DNA of 64,000 nt from Seonamhaeicola sp. (GTDB taxonomy: Bacteria; Bacteroidota; Bacteroidia; Flavobacteriales; Flavobacteriaceae): positions 124,001 through 188,000 of the forward strand of contig NZ_JANQJQ010000016.1 in the NCBI RefSeq assembly GCF_028281565.1, read 5' to 3'. The notes under the pieces are model-generated. The model was not told the DNA's origin, searched no databases, and saw only the letters and a list, made by a program, of their open reading frames with translations. The position numbers were made by a program, and so were the translations under genes. Positions 18,549 to 28,487 of the stretch are shown here, in pieces (the first letter of the stretch is position 1; the number at the start of each line of letters is the position of its first letter).

Positions 18549-21223
18549 ATAAACATATAAGTATACCAAAACATGTGGCTTCAGGAAATGATCTGGATTA
18601 CTATTATTTACGAGAAGCCGGCATCAGGTACATTGAGCAGTTGGGTAACCGACTATGGACAGATTACAATTCACATGATCCCGGGATAACCATCCTGGAA
18701 ATGCTCTGTTATGCTATTACCGATCTTGGTATGCGTATGGATATGCCTGTTAATGATCTGCTTGCTTCCGATGACCCGGGTAAGAGCCTTAACAGCCAGT
18801 TTTACAAGGCCTCCGAAATATTTCCCTCTAAGCCTGTTACTCCTTTGGATTACAGAAAGCTCTTTATCGACATAGACGGCGTTAAGAATTGCTGGCTTAC
18901 AAAGTTTGAGAAAACCGTTTATGTGGATTGTAAAAATGATAAACTATCCTATAATGAGGCAGATTTTAGTGCTACACATGCGGCATTCAAAAAAGAATTT
19001 ATTCTCAACGGTTTGTACAACATATTGGTCGATTTTGATGAACTGGATGCAGGTCAGACAAAAGACGAGATCTTTTCCAAAATAAGGGAAGCCTATCACG
19101 CTAACCGGAACCTTTGTGAAGACCTTATAGAGATTGATGAAGTAACCGAACAAAAAGTGGCGGTTTGCGCCAGTATAGAGGTGGAACCCGAAGCCGACGA
19201 AGAAATGGTGCACGCTAAGGTTTTGAATGCTATTGAAGACTATTTCTCACCCGCATTGCGGTTCTATTCCATTACCGAAATGCTGGATAAACAATATACA
19301 CCGGATCAGATATTTGACGGGCCGCTTTTGGAGCATGGATTTATAGATACGGAAGCACTTAAAAACGCTGAATTAAGAACAGAAGTCCGTTTATCCGATA
19401 TCATGAAAATAATCATGAATATTGAAGGCGTGAAGCTGATAAAAGACATTTCAATAGGGCATTGTGATGCTTCGAAGGATCTGAAAAATGACTGGGTAAT
19501 ATGCATTGATAAACACAAAAAACCGGCCCTTTGTAATACCAGGACCTTTAGTTATCATAAAGGCGTTTTGCCCTTAAATATTAATCATGATCAGGTAGCC
19601 AAATACCAAAAAGAACTCAAAGCTGAAGAGGAGGATCTACAGAGTAATGCAAAAAATGACAAAGTTCTGGAGTTCCCCAATGGACGTCATCGGGCTCCGG
19701 ATACCTACACCACCATAATGAATGATTTTCCGGATACTTATGGTATAGGGCAGGAGGGCTTAACTGCCAGGGCAACCACCCAAAGAAAATCCCAGGCAAA
19801 GCAATTGAAAGCTTACCTCCTGTTTTTCGATAAGATCCTGGCCAGTTACTTTAAACACCTTGCAAAAGTAAAAGACTTACTGTCTATAAATGGAACAGAA
19901 ACCAAAACCTTTTTTACACAGGCGATAAAGGATGTACGCGGTTTTGAAGATTTAGTAAAGAACTATGATAGCGACGATGACGATAATCTTACCGAATTAT
20001 TATTCGAACAATTGGATAATAGCATAGAGCGCAGAAATGACATGCTGGATCACTTGTTGGCACGTTTTGCCGAAAAGTTCGGAGAATATGCCTTCCTGAT
20101 GAAGATCTTATATGGTAAGGTGGCTGACGATATCGTTTTATCTAACAAGGAGTCTTTTCTGGGCGATTATATTGCCATAAGTTCCCAGCGGGGCTGTGCC
20201 TTTAATTATTATAAACAAACACCCGAAAAGCTTTGGGATACCAACAATATTTCAGGGGTACAAAAGCGTATATCCCGGCTGATGGGCTTAAAAGATTACA
20301 ACCGGCGACATCTTTCTTCGTCTTACGTTGAGATCTATAAACCCACTCCTGCCGAAGAAAAATACAGATGGCGGATAAAAGATGACCATGGAAATATTAT
20401 CCTGTCTGCTACCACACATTATCCTGCTCCGGAAGTAGCTTCACGCGAACTGTACTTTTCCGTATTGCAAATTATACAAACCAGTGAAAAAGCTATTGAA
20501 GATGCCTTCGAAGTAGGGGTGTCCGAGGGGACTGTTATCGAAAATTTAAGGATCCAACAATTACCTACCGGCGAATATTTCTTTGATGTCATTGACCCTC
20601 AAAAGGATCCTGGGCATGTGGATTATATCGTGGCCAAGCAGTTTAGTTATTACGGTACCCCTGAGGCATTGGAGGATGCGATACTAAGCATTATTGAATT
20701 TATGAAATACCGGTTCACCGAGGAAGGGATCTTTCTGGTGGAACACATTTTATTACGGCCCGATGTGAACCAGAGCGCATCAGGTGTCTTTATGCCAATT
20801 TGTACCAATGATTGCAAGGACGATTGTTTCATTGATCCCTATTCATATAGGGTAAGTATAGTCCTGCCGGGATACACCTTTAGGTTTTCAAATCCGGATT
20901 TCAGGAATTATATGGAGACTATCATTAAAGAAGAATTACCAGCTCATGTATTACCCAGGATTTGCTGGGTAGGACACAGAAAAGGGGAGGTGGACGATGA
21001 TAAAAATGACCTGTTATGCTTTGAAGATGCCTATAAGGCATACCTGCTTGAAAAAACAAAACTGGAACAGGAACAACCGGAAAACCAGATAAAAACACTC
21101 CTGACCGCTTTGTCAAAATTAAACAGCGTCTATCCAACCGGACGATTACTGGATTGTGCTGATGAAAGCGATGATCTGAGAGGACGAATCATATTAGGAA
21201 GAACCAATTTAGGAACACTTTAA
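18536..21223 (+). CDS. Second large baseplate protein (Pvc12-like)
   Basis: An 895-residue protein pairing with the gpJ-like subunit in the baseplate wedge. It contains LGNRLWTDYNSHDPGITILEMLCYAITDLG near residues 35-65, a conserved opening of this eCIS family, and a C-terminal region with SVIRVLPGYTFRF-like strands (VSIVLPGYTFRFSNPDFRN) and EELPAHVLPRICW. The middle (about 370-520) is helical. It begins inside the previous gene (ATG 18536) in another frame, showing tight translational coupling. Confidence 0.85.
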   Translation: MSVINKHISIPKHVASGNDLDYYYLREAGIRYIEQLGNRLWTDYNSHDPGITILEMLCYAITDLGMRMDMPVNDLLASDDPGKSLNSQFYKASEIFPSKPVTPLDYRKLFIDIDGVKNCWLTKFEKTVYVDCKNDKLSYNEADFSATHAAFKKEFILNGLYNILVDFDELDAGQTKDEIFSKIREAYHANRNLCEDLIEIDEVTEQKVAVCASIEVEPEADEEMVHAKVLNAIEDYFSPALRFYSITEMLDKQYTPDQIFDGPLLEHGFIDTEALKNAELRTEVRLSDIMKIIMNIEGVKLIKDISIGHCDASKDLKNDWVICIDKHKKPALCNTRTFSYHKGVLPLNINHDQVAKYQKELKAEEEDLQSNAKNDKVLEFPNGRHRAPDTYTTIMNDFPDTYGIGQEGLTARATTQRKSQAKQLKAYLLFFDKILASYFKHLAKVKDLLSINGTETKTFFTQAIKDVRGFEDLVKNYDSDDDDNLTELLFEQLDNSIERRNDMLDHLLARFAEKFGEYAFLMKILYGKVADDIVLSNKESFLGDYIAISSQRGCAFNYYKQTPEKLWDTNNISGVQKRISRLMGLKDYNRRHLSSSYVEIYKPTPAEEKYRWRIKDDHGNIILSATTHYPAPEVASRELYFSVLQIIQTSEKAIEDAFEVGVSEGTVIENLRIQQLPTGEYFFDVIDPQKDPGHVDYIVAKQFSYYGTPEALEDAILSIIEFMKYRFTEEGIFLVEHILLRPDVNQSASGVFMPICTNDCKDDCFIDPYSYRVSIVLPGYTFRFSNPDFRNYMETIIKEELPAHVLPRICWVGHRKGEVDDDKNDLLCFEDAYKAYLLEKTKLEQEQPENQIKTLLTALSKLNSVYPTGRLLDCADESDDLRGRIILGRTNLGTL

Positions 21224-21234
21224 AACATAATGCC

Positions 21235-24200
21235 ATGAGTACTAAGCTACATACTATAACGACGCAGTATAGAAAATTCAATACAAATCAGGTATTAACA
21301 GAAAGCCAACTCAATGAGTTTTTAGATTATTTTGAAGACCAGGACCATTTATCCCGAATTGGTCTTAGCGGTGTTGGTCTGGTATGTGGCTTTAAGGTCA
21401 CGTACAACGCATTGCTTAAAACAATAAAGATCACTCAGGGCTATGGTGTAACAACAGATGGCGATCTGTTGACACTGCTAAATCCTTCAGGAACCGATGC
21501 TGGCGAGCGTAGCAGTATTTTAAAATCGATCGACCTGTTGTATAAAACCTATACGCATTTTAAGGTCTACCAAAGTGATAAGGTCAAGTATAAGCCCTTC
21601 TTTTATTCCGGCGATAACCAAATAGAACTTTGGGAATTACAGACCGAAGCTGAAATTGCCGAAGGTGATACCTCCTATAGTAAACTGGAACTCCTGGATA
21701 ACCTTGAGGATAAGGTGGTACTTTTATATTTGGAGAACTATTCGAAGGAAGGCGATCTGTGTACCGAGATTACCTGTGACAACCAGGGAATCGATCAGGT
21801 AGCCCGGCTTAAGGTATTGCTTGTATCAACGTTGAATGCCCGATATATTGCAGGCCTGGACCCTATATACAACGCACACGACTGGTACGATTCGTATCTT
21901 CAATTACCTGTAGTTAGTGCCAGGCGGGTGATATTGAACTGCGAAAATACCAAAACCTTTAAATCACTAAAACAAAATTACTTCAATGCCATAAAATCTA
22001 ACCTGACATTGCCCGATCTTAAACTGGGCTACGATGTGATCTTTTCGAAATTCAACAGGCCCGGCATATCATCTAAGATAACGGCTATTTTCAATATGAA
22101 TTCCAATAGCGTGCCACTGGATTTTCAATACCGCTATGATGTGTTAAAGGATCTTATTGATACCTACAACGATATTAAAGACCTGTTGCTTCATATTAAT
22201 GTCCATTGTTGTCCCGATATCGGGTCATTCCCAAAACACCTTATGCTTGGGAAACTTGAAGAAACGGAAGATTATTTGTCCTTACGGCATCGGTTTTATA
22301 AATCACCGATCATTGGACATGAAGACCATAATTACAAATGTGTCTTAAGTCTTTTGAACAGGGCCGAGGCACTGGTGAATAATTATTTGAATAAGAACAA
22401 ATCCCAGATCATCAAGATCACACCCTCCCAGGCATTTGGAGACCTGGAACATAAGGCCATACCCTTTTATTACAATGTAAATGATACACTCATAGACTCC
22501 TGGAGTTATAACCGGTATACCAACTTCAGTCAAAAGCATAATTTGAGCTATCACACTACAAACCTGGCACCGGTTGCTCCTGTGCAGCGACCGCTGGAGT
22601 ATAATATGGATAATAATAATTTCTATCGGATAGAAGGCCACCAGGGAAAACCATACCGGGAAGCCCTGGAGGACGTATTGAAGCTTAAAAAACAATACGG
22701 GCTGAACTTCGATGTGAAAGTATTGTCCGTAAACCCCGTAGAAGAGGAAATCGACCTGAACGATTATAAGTGTGAATTTGAGGACCTGAGTGTGTTATTA
22801 AAGGCCTGGACCGTAGAACAGGAATGTATACTGGCAAGCATCACCAAGTTCTTTGCGGGGCTTAGCACTAAAGAGGTTGGGAAGCATGTCAAGGAAGCCG
22901 AGTATGTGGGACGAATGCATCACTTTTTTCCAATAACCGAAGCGGAGCCTAAAGAGGAAAAGACACTTGATAAATCTTCTAAAACGAAGTATCGTTATCG
23001 CAGGAATGTAGTTAAGGACAATGTTGGGGAGGAAGATCATACTATTGGGAAATATATGAAGCTCGCCTTTGAAAAGAATAAAGGCGGTTCTGCAAATGAT
23101 ATTAAGCATACAGCCAAAATTCTGATAGACCAGGATGTTAATACATCAGCCTGGGCTGAGCATGGCAATACAAAGAATTTCCTGTACAACACTGTGGAGT
23201 TGATTGGCCTGACCGCTGTTTTGACCGAGAAGGCGCCGCAAAGTTTATTCGATTTGGATGCCTTAAGGCTTTCGGAGTATGAATTGTCATTGAAAGACGT
23301 ATGTGCCCTGGTTAAAAAGTTACAGGCTACTTACCAAAGCATTGCCATGGAAGATGACTTGAAACAAGTGCTGGGTATGCTCATCAACCAGCTATCCGTG
23401 GTTTGTTGTTCCGAAAAGAAATTAAAAATCTTATTTGAAGAAATAAAAATAAGAAAGCAAAGGATATTGTTAAAAATTCAGTTGTGCCCTTATGTAAAAT
23501 ACCATCCGGGATTGGAACATCTGGCGGGTGTTATGATTGGGGGCACCTTTATCATGGTGTACCTGGCCGAAGCTGAATCCGTTAAAGATATCTTTGAAAA
23601 GGTAAGCCTGGATCTCGAATTTTTAACGCAGCCTGCTCAGGCAACCAATCATTTGAAATTAGATAGTGGCCATATCAGGGTCTTTAATGATGAACGGATC
23701 AGTGTTGATTTTGCCTTTGCATCCGGGTTTAAAGCGATCTCCAAAAGATATCGGAACAGATTGGTTCAAATTGGCGAAACCCTTGAAGAAACGGTTCAGA
23801 ATTTAGCCGAATTCCTTAATTATACCTGGCGGGTTGCGGGAGCTTCCAAATATTGTCTGGCAGAGGCTAAAGGTAATTTTTTGCGTATAAGCCTAAGTAA
23901 TAAATCCATAAAAAGGGATGAGAACTACGTTTATTTCAAAAACCCTAAGCTCGTTGGGACCGATGATAAGATATTTTTTGAGACCAATCGTATTGTTAGT
24001 AGTAATGTTACTAAGAAAAATACGGTCATTGCCGATTTTGCCTTACCTTATATGTGCTGTTCAGACTGTGCCCCGGTTAACTTTATCATTCCAAAAGAAC
24101 CGGTATTTTTAAGCCTGCCCGAACCACACATTTGTCTTCATGAGACTACCGTGCCGATTCTGTTTGTGGTCTCTCCGAAAAATGCCATTGTTAAAGCCCT

Positions 24201-26172
24201 GGTAGATGACGGCCTTAATGGTGGTGTTACCACCAATGAACATGGGCAATTTGTTTTTGATGCCCGTTTGGTAAGCCCTGAATTATATGGTACGCTTATT
24301 AGGTTTACAGTTAATGACGAAGAAACCGATTGTAAGATTACGGTTTACGACAGCCCCGACCTGTTGGTATCAACAGACATACAATACAACCAGGGTAAAA
24401 CCAGAGCCACAGTACGATTCAGAGTCCTGGGTGACATTCCGGACGATATTGTATTCAGTTGGGATCTTGGTAATGGCACCACGCTTGACGAAAAACCGGA
24501 TGCCAATGGCGTATTCACTTATATCTATAACCTGCCGGTCAACGATAGTAATATTGTTAAGCCTGTATTGACCATCAGCAATGGTTTCTGTGATGACATT
24601 ATAACCATTGAGGAAATTGAATTCGAAAAGCCTGTTGATGTCAACTTAAGGATCAGGGAACATACCTGTATTGACACAACAAGCACAGTAGATGTTATTA
24701 TTCCGTTTACGAATTTAAGTCCGGTTGATGGCACCATAAAAATAGTGAATGCACCTGTTGCCGGTATGAGTATTGTAAACAATGAACTCGTTATCAAGCC
24801 TGGTACATTTGTAAACTTTAATACAGCCGTTTCGTTTACCGTAAACGATCTGCCAACCACGGCGGCTATTACTGTTTCTCCTGTACTGGAAATTGAAATT
24901 ATAGAAGATAAAGGATCGTTCTTCTGGAAGGATGATCAATTATTCCACAGTTATTTCTTTGGATCTAAAATACCGGCAAATCCTAATGCCACCAATTTAG
25001 ACTTTGAATGGATCATTAATGAGGTTGTTGTTGGTACCGATAAGAACCTACAGACCAACCTGTTAATTAAGGAAGGGGAGAATCCGTTTGTAGTGACGCT
25101 TAACGTCACAGACCCTAAGGGCTGTACGGCTACAGAGACCGTTGTGGTCACCATTAAACACCCTATTTTCTCACTTGGTTTACCATTTAACAGGTTAAAC
25201 TATTGTACCGATGATAACGGTTCTTACAAAATTTCTGTGAAGCCGGTAATTAGGGGTACTATTGTTACAGGCCCGGGATTGAAGTTTGATGCCCAGGGCA
25301 ATGCCCTATTGGTTCCTTCGGCTATCGGACCGGCATTTGGTAATACGCCCTCCTATAGTGTAGCAGGAAAAGAACTGCTTAAGATCGTGCTGCATCAACC
25401 AGCCAAGGCCCGATTTACCCCCATTCAGCAGGGCAATAAGATCATCCTTAGAAATGACTCTACAGGAAATATTAAATCGTCTAAATGGTTCTTTAACAAT
25501 AAGACCAAGCTGCTTAATGGTAAAAAGAATTTCACCATTGACCTGCAACCAAACGGTCCTGTTGAATGGGTATTTAAACTAGAGGTCACAAACGATCGTT
25601 GTGGTACCAGTAGTACGAACAACATTCCATTTGTTGCTATTGTTTCCAATGACGTTTGTATGGAAGAGACTACTGTGAGAATTAAGAAGGATCAGGGAGG
25701 ATTAGACCCTAATACGGATCTCCCCGGTAATTTAAGAACTACCGTTTTAGCTGCTACGATAAGACTATATAAACAAGTATTATCCAACCCTGGACCATTC
25801 CTGGAAGGTGAAAACAATGAAAAGCTATTGGAGTTATTCCAAACATTGACCAATAGAACATTTAATGCGATAGCCACAAATCAGGATGGTTTTGTTATAA
25901 ACGAACTGTCCAAGCTTTATAGCGCTCAGATAAAACTGTTCTATAATATCATTCATTGTCAGCCGCATGCCGTCTTGACTGCCGATAAAACTAAAATAAC
26001 ACCTGTCAGTGCATTATTTGCCATACAGTTTAAGCGATTGAGAGAGGCCGGCAAAAAATTCGATCCTAATAATGATCTCAAAAAGTATCTCAATGCCTAC
26101 ATAGCGGATGCCAGAATCATTAAGTACGTTGCTACTGCTATTAAAAATCAATTAATCCCGCAAATACCTTAA
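21235..26172 (+). CDS. 1645-residue PKD-domain eCIS structural protein, candidate baseplate extension or fibre
   Basis: The largest protein in the cluster. Its N-terminus (QVLTESQLNEFLDYFEDQ, then GLSGVGLVCGFKV) resembles proteins found after Pvc12 in Bacteroidota eCIS. Residues about 1-900 are mixed and partly helical, with VVCCSEKKLKIL near 720. Two PKD/Ig-like beta domains are recognisable near 1043-1110 (IVFSWDLGNGTTL) and 1248-1310 (DFEWIINEVVVGT), followed by further beta segments. The last 150 residues are helical. There is no signal peptide or membrane anchor. PKD domains in a particle protein suggest surface exposure and possible target contact (inference). It ends one base into the next start (TAATG). 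Confidence 0.75.
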   Translation: MSTKLHTITTQYRKFNTNQVLTESQLNEFLDYFEDQDHLSRIGLSGVGLVCGFKVTYNALLKTIKITQGYGVTTDGDLLTLLNPSGTDAGERSSILKSIDLLYKTYTHFKVYQSDKVKYKPFFYSGDNQIELWELQTEAEIAEGDTSYSKLELLDNLEDKVVLLYLENYSKEGDLCTEITCDNQGIDQVARLKVLLVSTLNARYIAGLDPIYNAHDWYDSYLQLPVVSARRVILNCENTKTFKSLKQNYFNAIKSNLTLPDLKLGYDVIFSKFNRPGISSKITAIFNMNSNSVPLDFQYRYDVLKDLIDTYNDIKDLLLHINVHCCPDIGSFPKHLMLGKLEETEDYLSLRHRFYKSPIIGHEDHNYKCVLSLLNRAEALVNNYLNKNKSQIIKITPSQAFGDLEHKAIPFYYNVNDTLIDSWSYNRYTNFSQKHNLSYHTTNLAPVAPVQRPLEYNMDNNNFYRIEGHQGKPYREALEDVLKLKKQYGLNFDVKVLSVNPVEEEIDLNDYKCEFEDLSVLLKAWTVEQECILASITKFFAGLSTKEVGKHVKEAEYVGRMHHFFPITEAEPKEEKTLDKSSKTKYRYRRNVVKDNVGEEDHTIGKYMKLAFEKNKGGSANDIKHTAKILIDQDVNTSAWAEHGNTKNFLYNTVELIGLTAVLTEKAPQSLFDLDALRLSEYELSLKDVCALVKKLQATYQSIAMEDDLKQVLGMLINQLSVVCCSEKKLKILFEEIKIRKQRILLKIQLCPYVKYHPGLEHLAGVMIGGTFIMVYLAEAESVKDIFEKVSLDLEFLTQPAQATNHLKLDSGHIRVFNDERISVDFAFASGFKAISKRYRNRLVQIGETLEETVQNLAEFLNYTWRVAGASKYCLAEAKGNFLRISLSNKSIKRDENYVYFKNPKLVGTDDKIFFETNRIVSSNVTKKNTVIADFALPYMCCSDCAPVNFIIPKEPVFLSLPEPHICLHETTVPILFVVSPKNAIVKALVDDGLNGGVTTNEHGQFVFDARLVSPELYGTLIRFTVNDEETDCKITVYDSPDLLVSTDIQYNQGKTRATVRFRVLGDIPDDIVFSWDLGNGTTLDEKPDANGVFTYIYNLPVNDSNIVKPVLTISNGFCDDIITIEEIEFEKPVDVNLRIREHTCIDTTSTVDVIIPFTNLSPVDGTIKIVNAPVAGMSIVNNELVIKPGTFVNFNTAVSFTVNDLPTTAAITVSPVLEIEIIEDKGSFFWKDDQLFHSYFFGSKIPANPNATNLDFEWIINEVVVGTDKNLQTNLLIKEGENPFVVTLNVTDPKGCTATETVVVTIKHPIFSLGLPFNRLNYCTDDNGSYKISVKPVIRGTIVTGPGLKFDAQGNALLVPSAIGPAFGNTPSYSVAGKELLKIVLHQPAKARFTPIQQGNKIILRNDSTGNIKSSKWFFNNKTKLLNGKKNFTIDLQPNGPVEWVFKLEVTNDRCGTSSTNNIPFVAIVSNDVCMEETTVRIKKDQGGLDPNTDLPGNLRTTVLAATIRLYKQVLSNPGPFLEGENNEKLLELFQTLTNRTFNAIATNQDGFVINELSKLYSAQIKLFYNIIHCQPHAVLTADKTKITPVSALFAIQFKRLREAGKKFDPNNDLKKYLNAYIADARIIKYVATAIKNQLIPQIP

Positions 26173-27854
26173 TGTATAGTGACGATACACATATCATCAA
26201 CAAGGTTTTTCTTGACGTAAACACCGGGAATAAGAAGGTGGCGTATGAGATCAAGGATAATATCAGTGCGTTTTTGAGTAAGAACCTGTTTCCTTATCTC
26301 GAGAATTATTTTGATTCCTTGGAAGGCAAATTAGCATCCGGAATCCTTCAAATACCCAGCCTTTCGGTGGAGATCAATGTATCCGGTCAAAACAGTATTT
26401 CCCAGATGGGAGCTGTTGTTGGGGAGCAATTTGTAGAGGATTTTCAGAAAGTGCTTAATAGCTCTAAAAGTCATGGTCAGGACGTCCTTTATCTGAATAG
26501 GGAAGCACGTGATTTAAGATCGTTACTGGTCTTTCTGGAGAAAGGCATAAACCCATGGTGGCAGACTTCCGGTGATGTCATGGTATTTGATACCCCGGAG
26601 CTTAAAGCTGTCGTCAAGGTTGGAAATTTCGGATTTGAGTTCAGGCAATTAATTAATAGACCTGCTGTACGGGAAAGGCTCATAAACCAGTTTTCGGATG
26701 ACCAGATTTACCTGATGTTGCATCATGGTTTCAATGATGTTCCGGAAACTGAATCGCTTCTAATTTTAAGTTCGGAACTGCCGGTTAAAATGAAACCCCT
26801 GAACCCATATTACAGGAAACAGGTTTGGAAAATGATCATCGATTTTCTTATAAGAAATGACATCTCAAAACTAAGGGCTGAGACTGGAAGGCTTATATAT
26901 TTGGTGAAAGACCACAAGGATACAAGCTTGTATGAATCTCTTAAAGAGATCACCTTGTTAATGATTAAGAGCCTAAAAGGCCAGGGCACTCAGGATATGC
27001 ATGCTATTTTTAATGTATCATCCGCCGGCAGCGAAAGACAAACCCCGGATCCTGATACTGATAATGGTTCGGATACGATAAACCCTGTTGATAGTTCTAA
27101 TAATAGAGAAGGAACAAATAGGTTGCAAGAAGCTCATGCCTGCGACCCGGATAAGGTTGATAGCTTAGAGTTGATAGTGCCTCTCGGTATTTCCGGAGAT
27201 AAGGATGCAGACCTGTTACTGCCGGGTGAAACCTCTGGTTCTGATTTAGATACGGTGAAGGCTTTTGGCATTAATGACCCAAAAGCATTGCCACAAGACC
27301 AGACAGCGGATTCTGATGATTTTGTATTGGAACTGGATAATTATTGGGAAACGGAAAAGGACAAAGACTATTATTTTGCTAATGCGGGACTTATCCTGTT
27401 GCATCCTTTTTTAAAGCATTTTTTCGATAATTGTGGGCTTTTGGATGACAATGACGGTATTAATAATAAGGAATTAGCCAGCCATTTGCTGCATTATGTT
27501 GCGACGAAACAGGAATGCCAACTTGAAAGCCAAATGGTCTTTGAGAAATTTGTTTGTGGTATCCCAATACATCAGTCAATTCGCAGGGATATCCGATTCA
27601 GTAAAAAACAAAAGGCAGAGACCGAAGCACTTTTGGAAGCTGTAATTACTAGCTGGGGTGCCTTGAAAAACACATCTCCGGATTTGTTACGTCGTGAATT
27701 TTTACAACGCCCCGGTAAGCTCATCTTAAAAGGAGCCAATCCCAAACTTATCATAGAGCGCAAAGTACAGGACATACTATTGGACAGATTACCATGGAAT
27801 ATTAGCCTTGTTAAGCTACCATGGATAGACAAATTAATATTTACAGATTGGTAA
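26172..27854 (+). CDS. eCIS tape-measure protein (CIS_TMP family)
   Basis: A 560-residue protein whose start (HIINKVFLDVNTGNKKVAYE) and end (DRLPWNISLVKLPWIDKL) match the contractile injection system tape-measure family, which sets tube length. The intervening part is helical except for an acidic, low-complexity linker at about residues 284-392 (rich in Asp, Ser, Asn, Gly and Pro). Both terminal modules are intact, and the linker is the part likely to vary in length between strains. The start codon overlaps the stop of the PKD gene. Confidence 0.85.
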   Translation: MYSDDTHIINKVFLDVNTGNKKVAYEIKDNISAFLSKNLFPYLENYFDSLEGKLASGILQIPSLSVEINVSGQNSISQMGAVVGEQFVEDFQKVLNSSKSHGQDVLYLNREARDLRSLLVFLEKGINPWWQTSGDVMVFDTPELKAVVKVGNFGFEFRQLINRPAVRERLINQFSDDQIYLMLHHGFNDVPETESLLILSSELPVKMKPLNPYYRKQVWKMIIDFLIRNDISKLRAETGRLIYLVKDHKDTSLYESLKEITLLMIKSLKGQGTQDMHAIFNVSSAGSERQTPDPDTDNGSDTINPVDSSNNREGTNRLQEAHACDPDKVDSLELIVPLGISGDKDADLLLPGETSGSDLDTVKAFGINDPKALPQDQTADSDDFVLELDNYWETEKDKDYYFANAGLILLHPFLKHFFDNCGLLDDNDGINNKELASHLLHYVATKQECQLESQMVFEKFVCGIPIHQSIRRDIRFSKKQKAETEALLEAVITSWGALKNTSPDLLRREFLQRPGKLILKGANPKLIIERKVQDILLDRLPWNISLVKLPWIDKLIFTDW

Positions 27855-27962
27855 CTCAAATTTTAGATTATGAAATGAGCCATAATAACTTAATGGTAAT
27901 ACCCACCAAAATGCGTTGCATTGAGCTTGTCGAAATCTTTAATGGCGAATTACATCTGACAT

Positions 27963-28487
27963 ATGAAAACAATAAAATTTAAACAGATGAAAAGAATTTA
28001 TTTGGCCATACCCGTTGCACTTGCGCTTGCTATGGCATATTATGAAAAGCTGGGAGTGATCACACTCAAGGAAATGGACGAGATAGACCTAAGCACCTTA
28101 ATGTTTGTATTTCCGGTTATACTGGCATTGGTTGAGCGTTTTAACGAATTGATCGTTGTCAAAAAAAAGAATGACCCTAACCTGACAGCGGATTCACTTA
28201 ATGAGATCGTTAAATCGAATTTTAACGGGGCGGTAATGGCCTCCTTTTCAATCGGTATTTTATTAGCCATTGCCGGTTTCAGGATCCTGGAATATTTTAT
28301 TGACCCACCCGCATCATATGCCTATGAATTTGGAGGGTTCTTATTCCGGTTTTTGGATTGTGTCCTTACGGCTGCAGTAATAGCAGGTGGTGCCGATGGA
28401 TGGCATCAGATCGTTGCGCTCATAACCGATAAGACAAAGAATCAACGTAAAGAGGCCAAGGCCGAACTAGAGGGAAAAACATCATGA
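27963..28487 (+). CDS. Holin-like eCIS-associated membrane protein
   Basis: A 174-residue protein with about four hydrophobic segments (near 11-26, 38-54, 79-98 and 123-140) separated by short charged loops and a Lys/Glu-rich C-terminus. The motif FRFLDCVLTAAVIAGGADGWHQIV is typical of small membrane proteins in eCIS and phage-tail loci. A holin-like role in opening the cell membrane so that the lysin can act and particles be released is an inference. An ATG 24 bp downstream (27987) is an alternative start. It shares ATGA with the following cargo gene, so the two are translationally coupled. Confidence 0.65.
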   Translation: MKTIKFKQMKRIYLAIPVALALAMAYYEKLGVITLKEMDEIDLSTLMFVFPVILALVERFNELIVVKKKNDPNLTADSLNEIVKSNFNGAVMASFSIGILLAIAGFRILEYFIDPPASYAYEFGGFLFRFLDCVLTAAVIAGGADGWHQIVALITDKTKNQRKEAKAELEGKTS

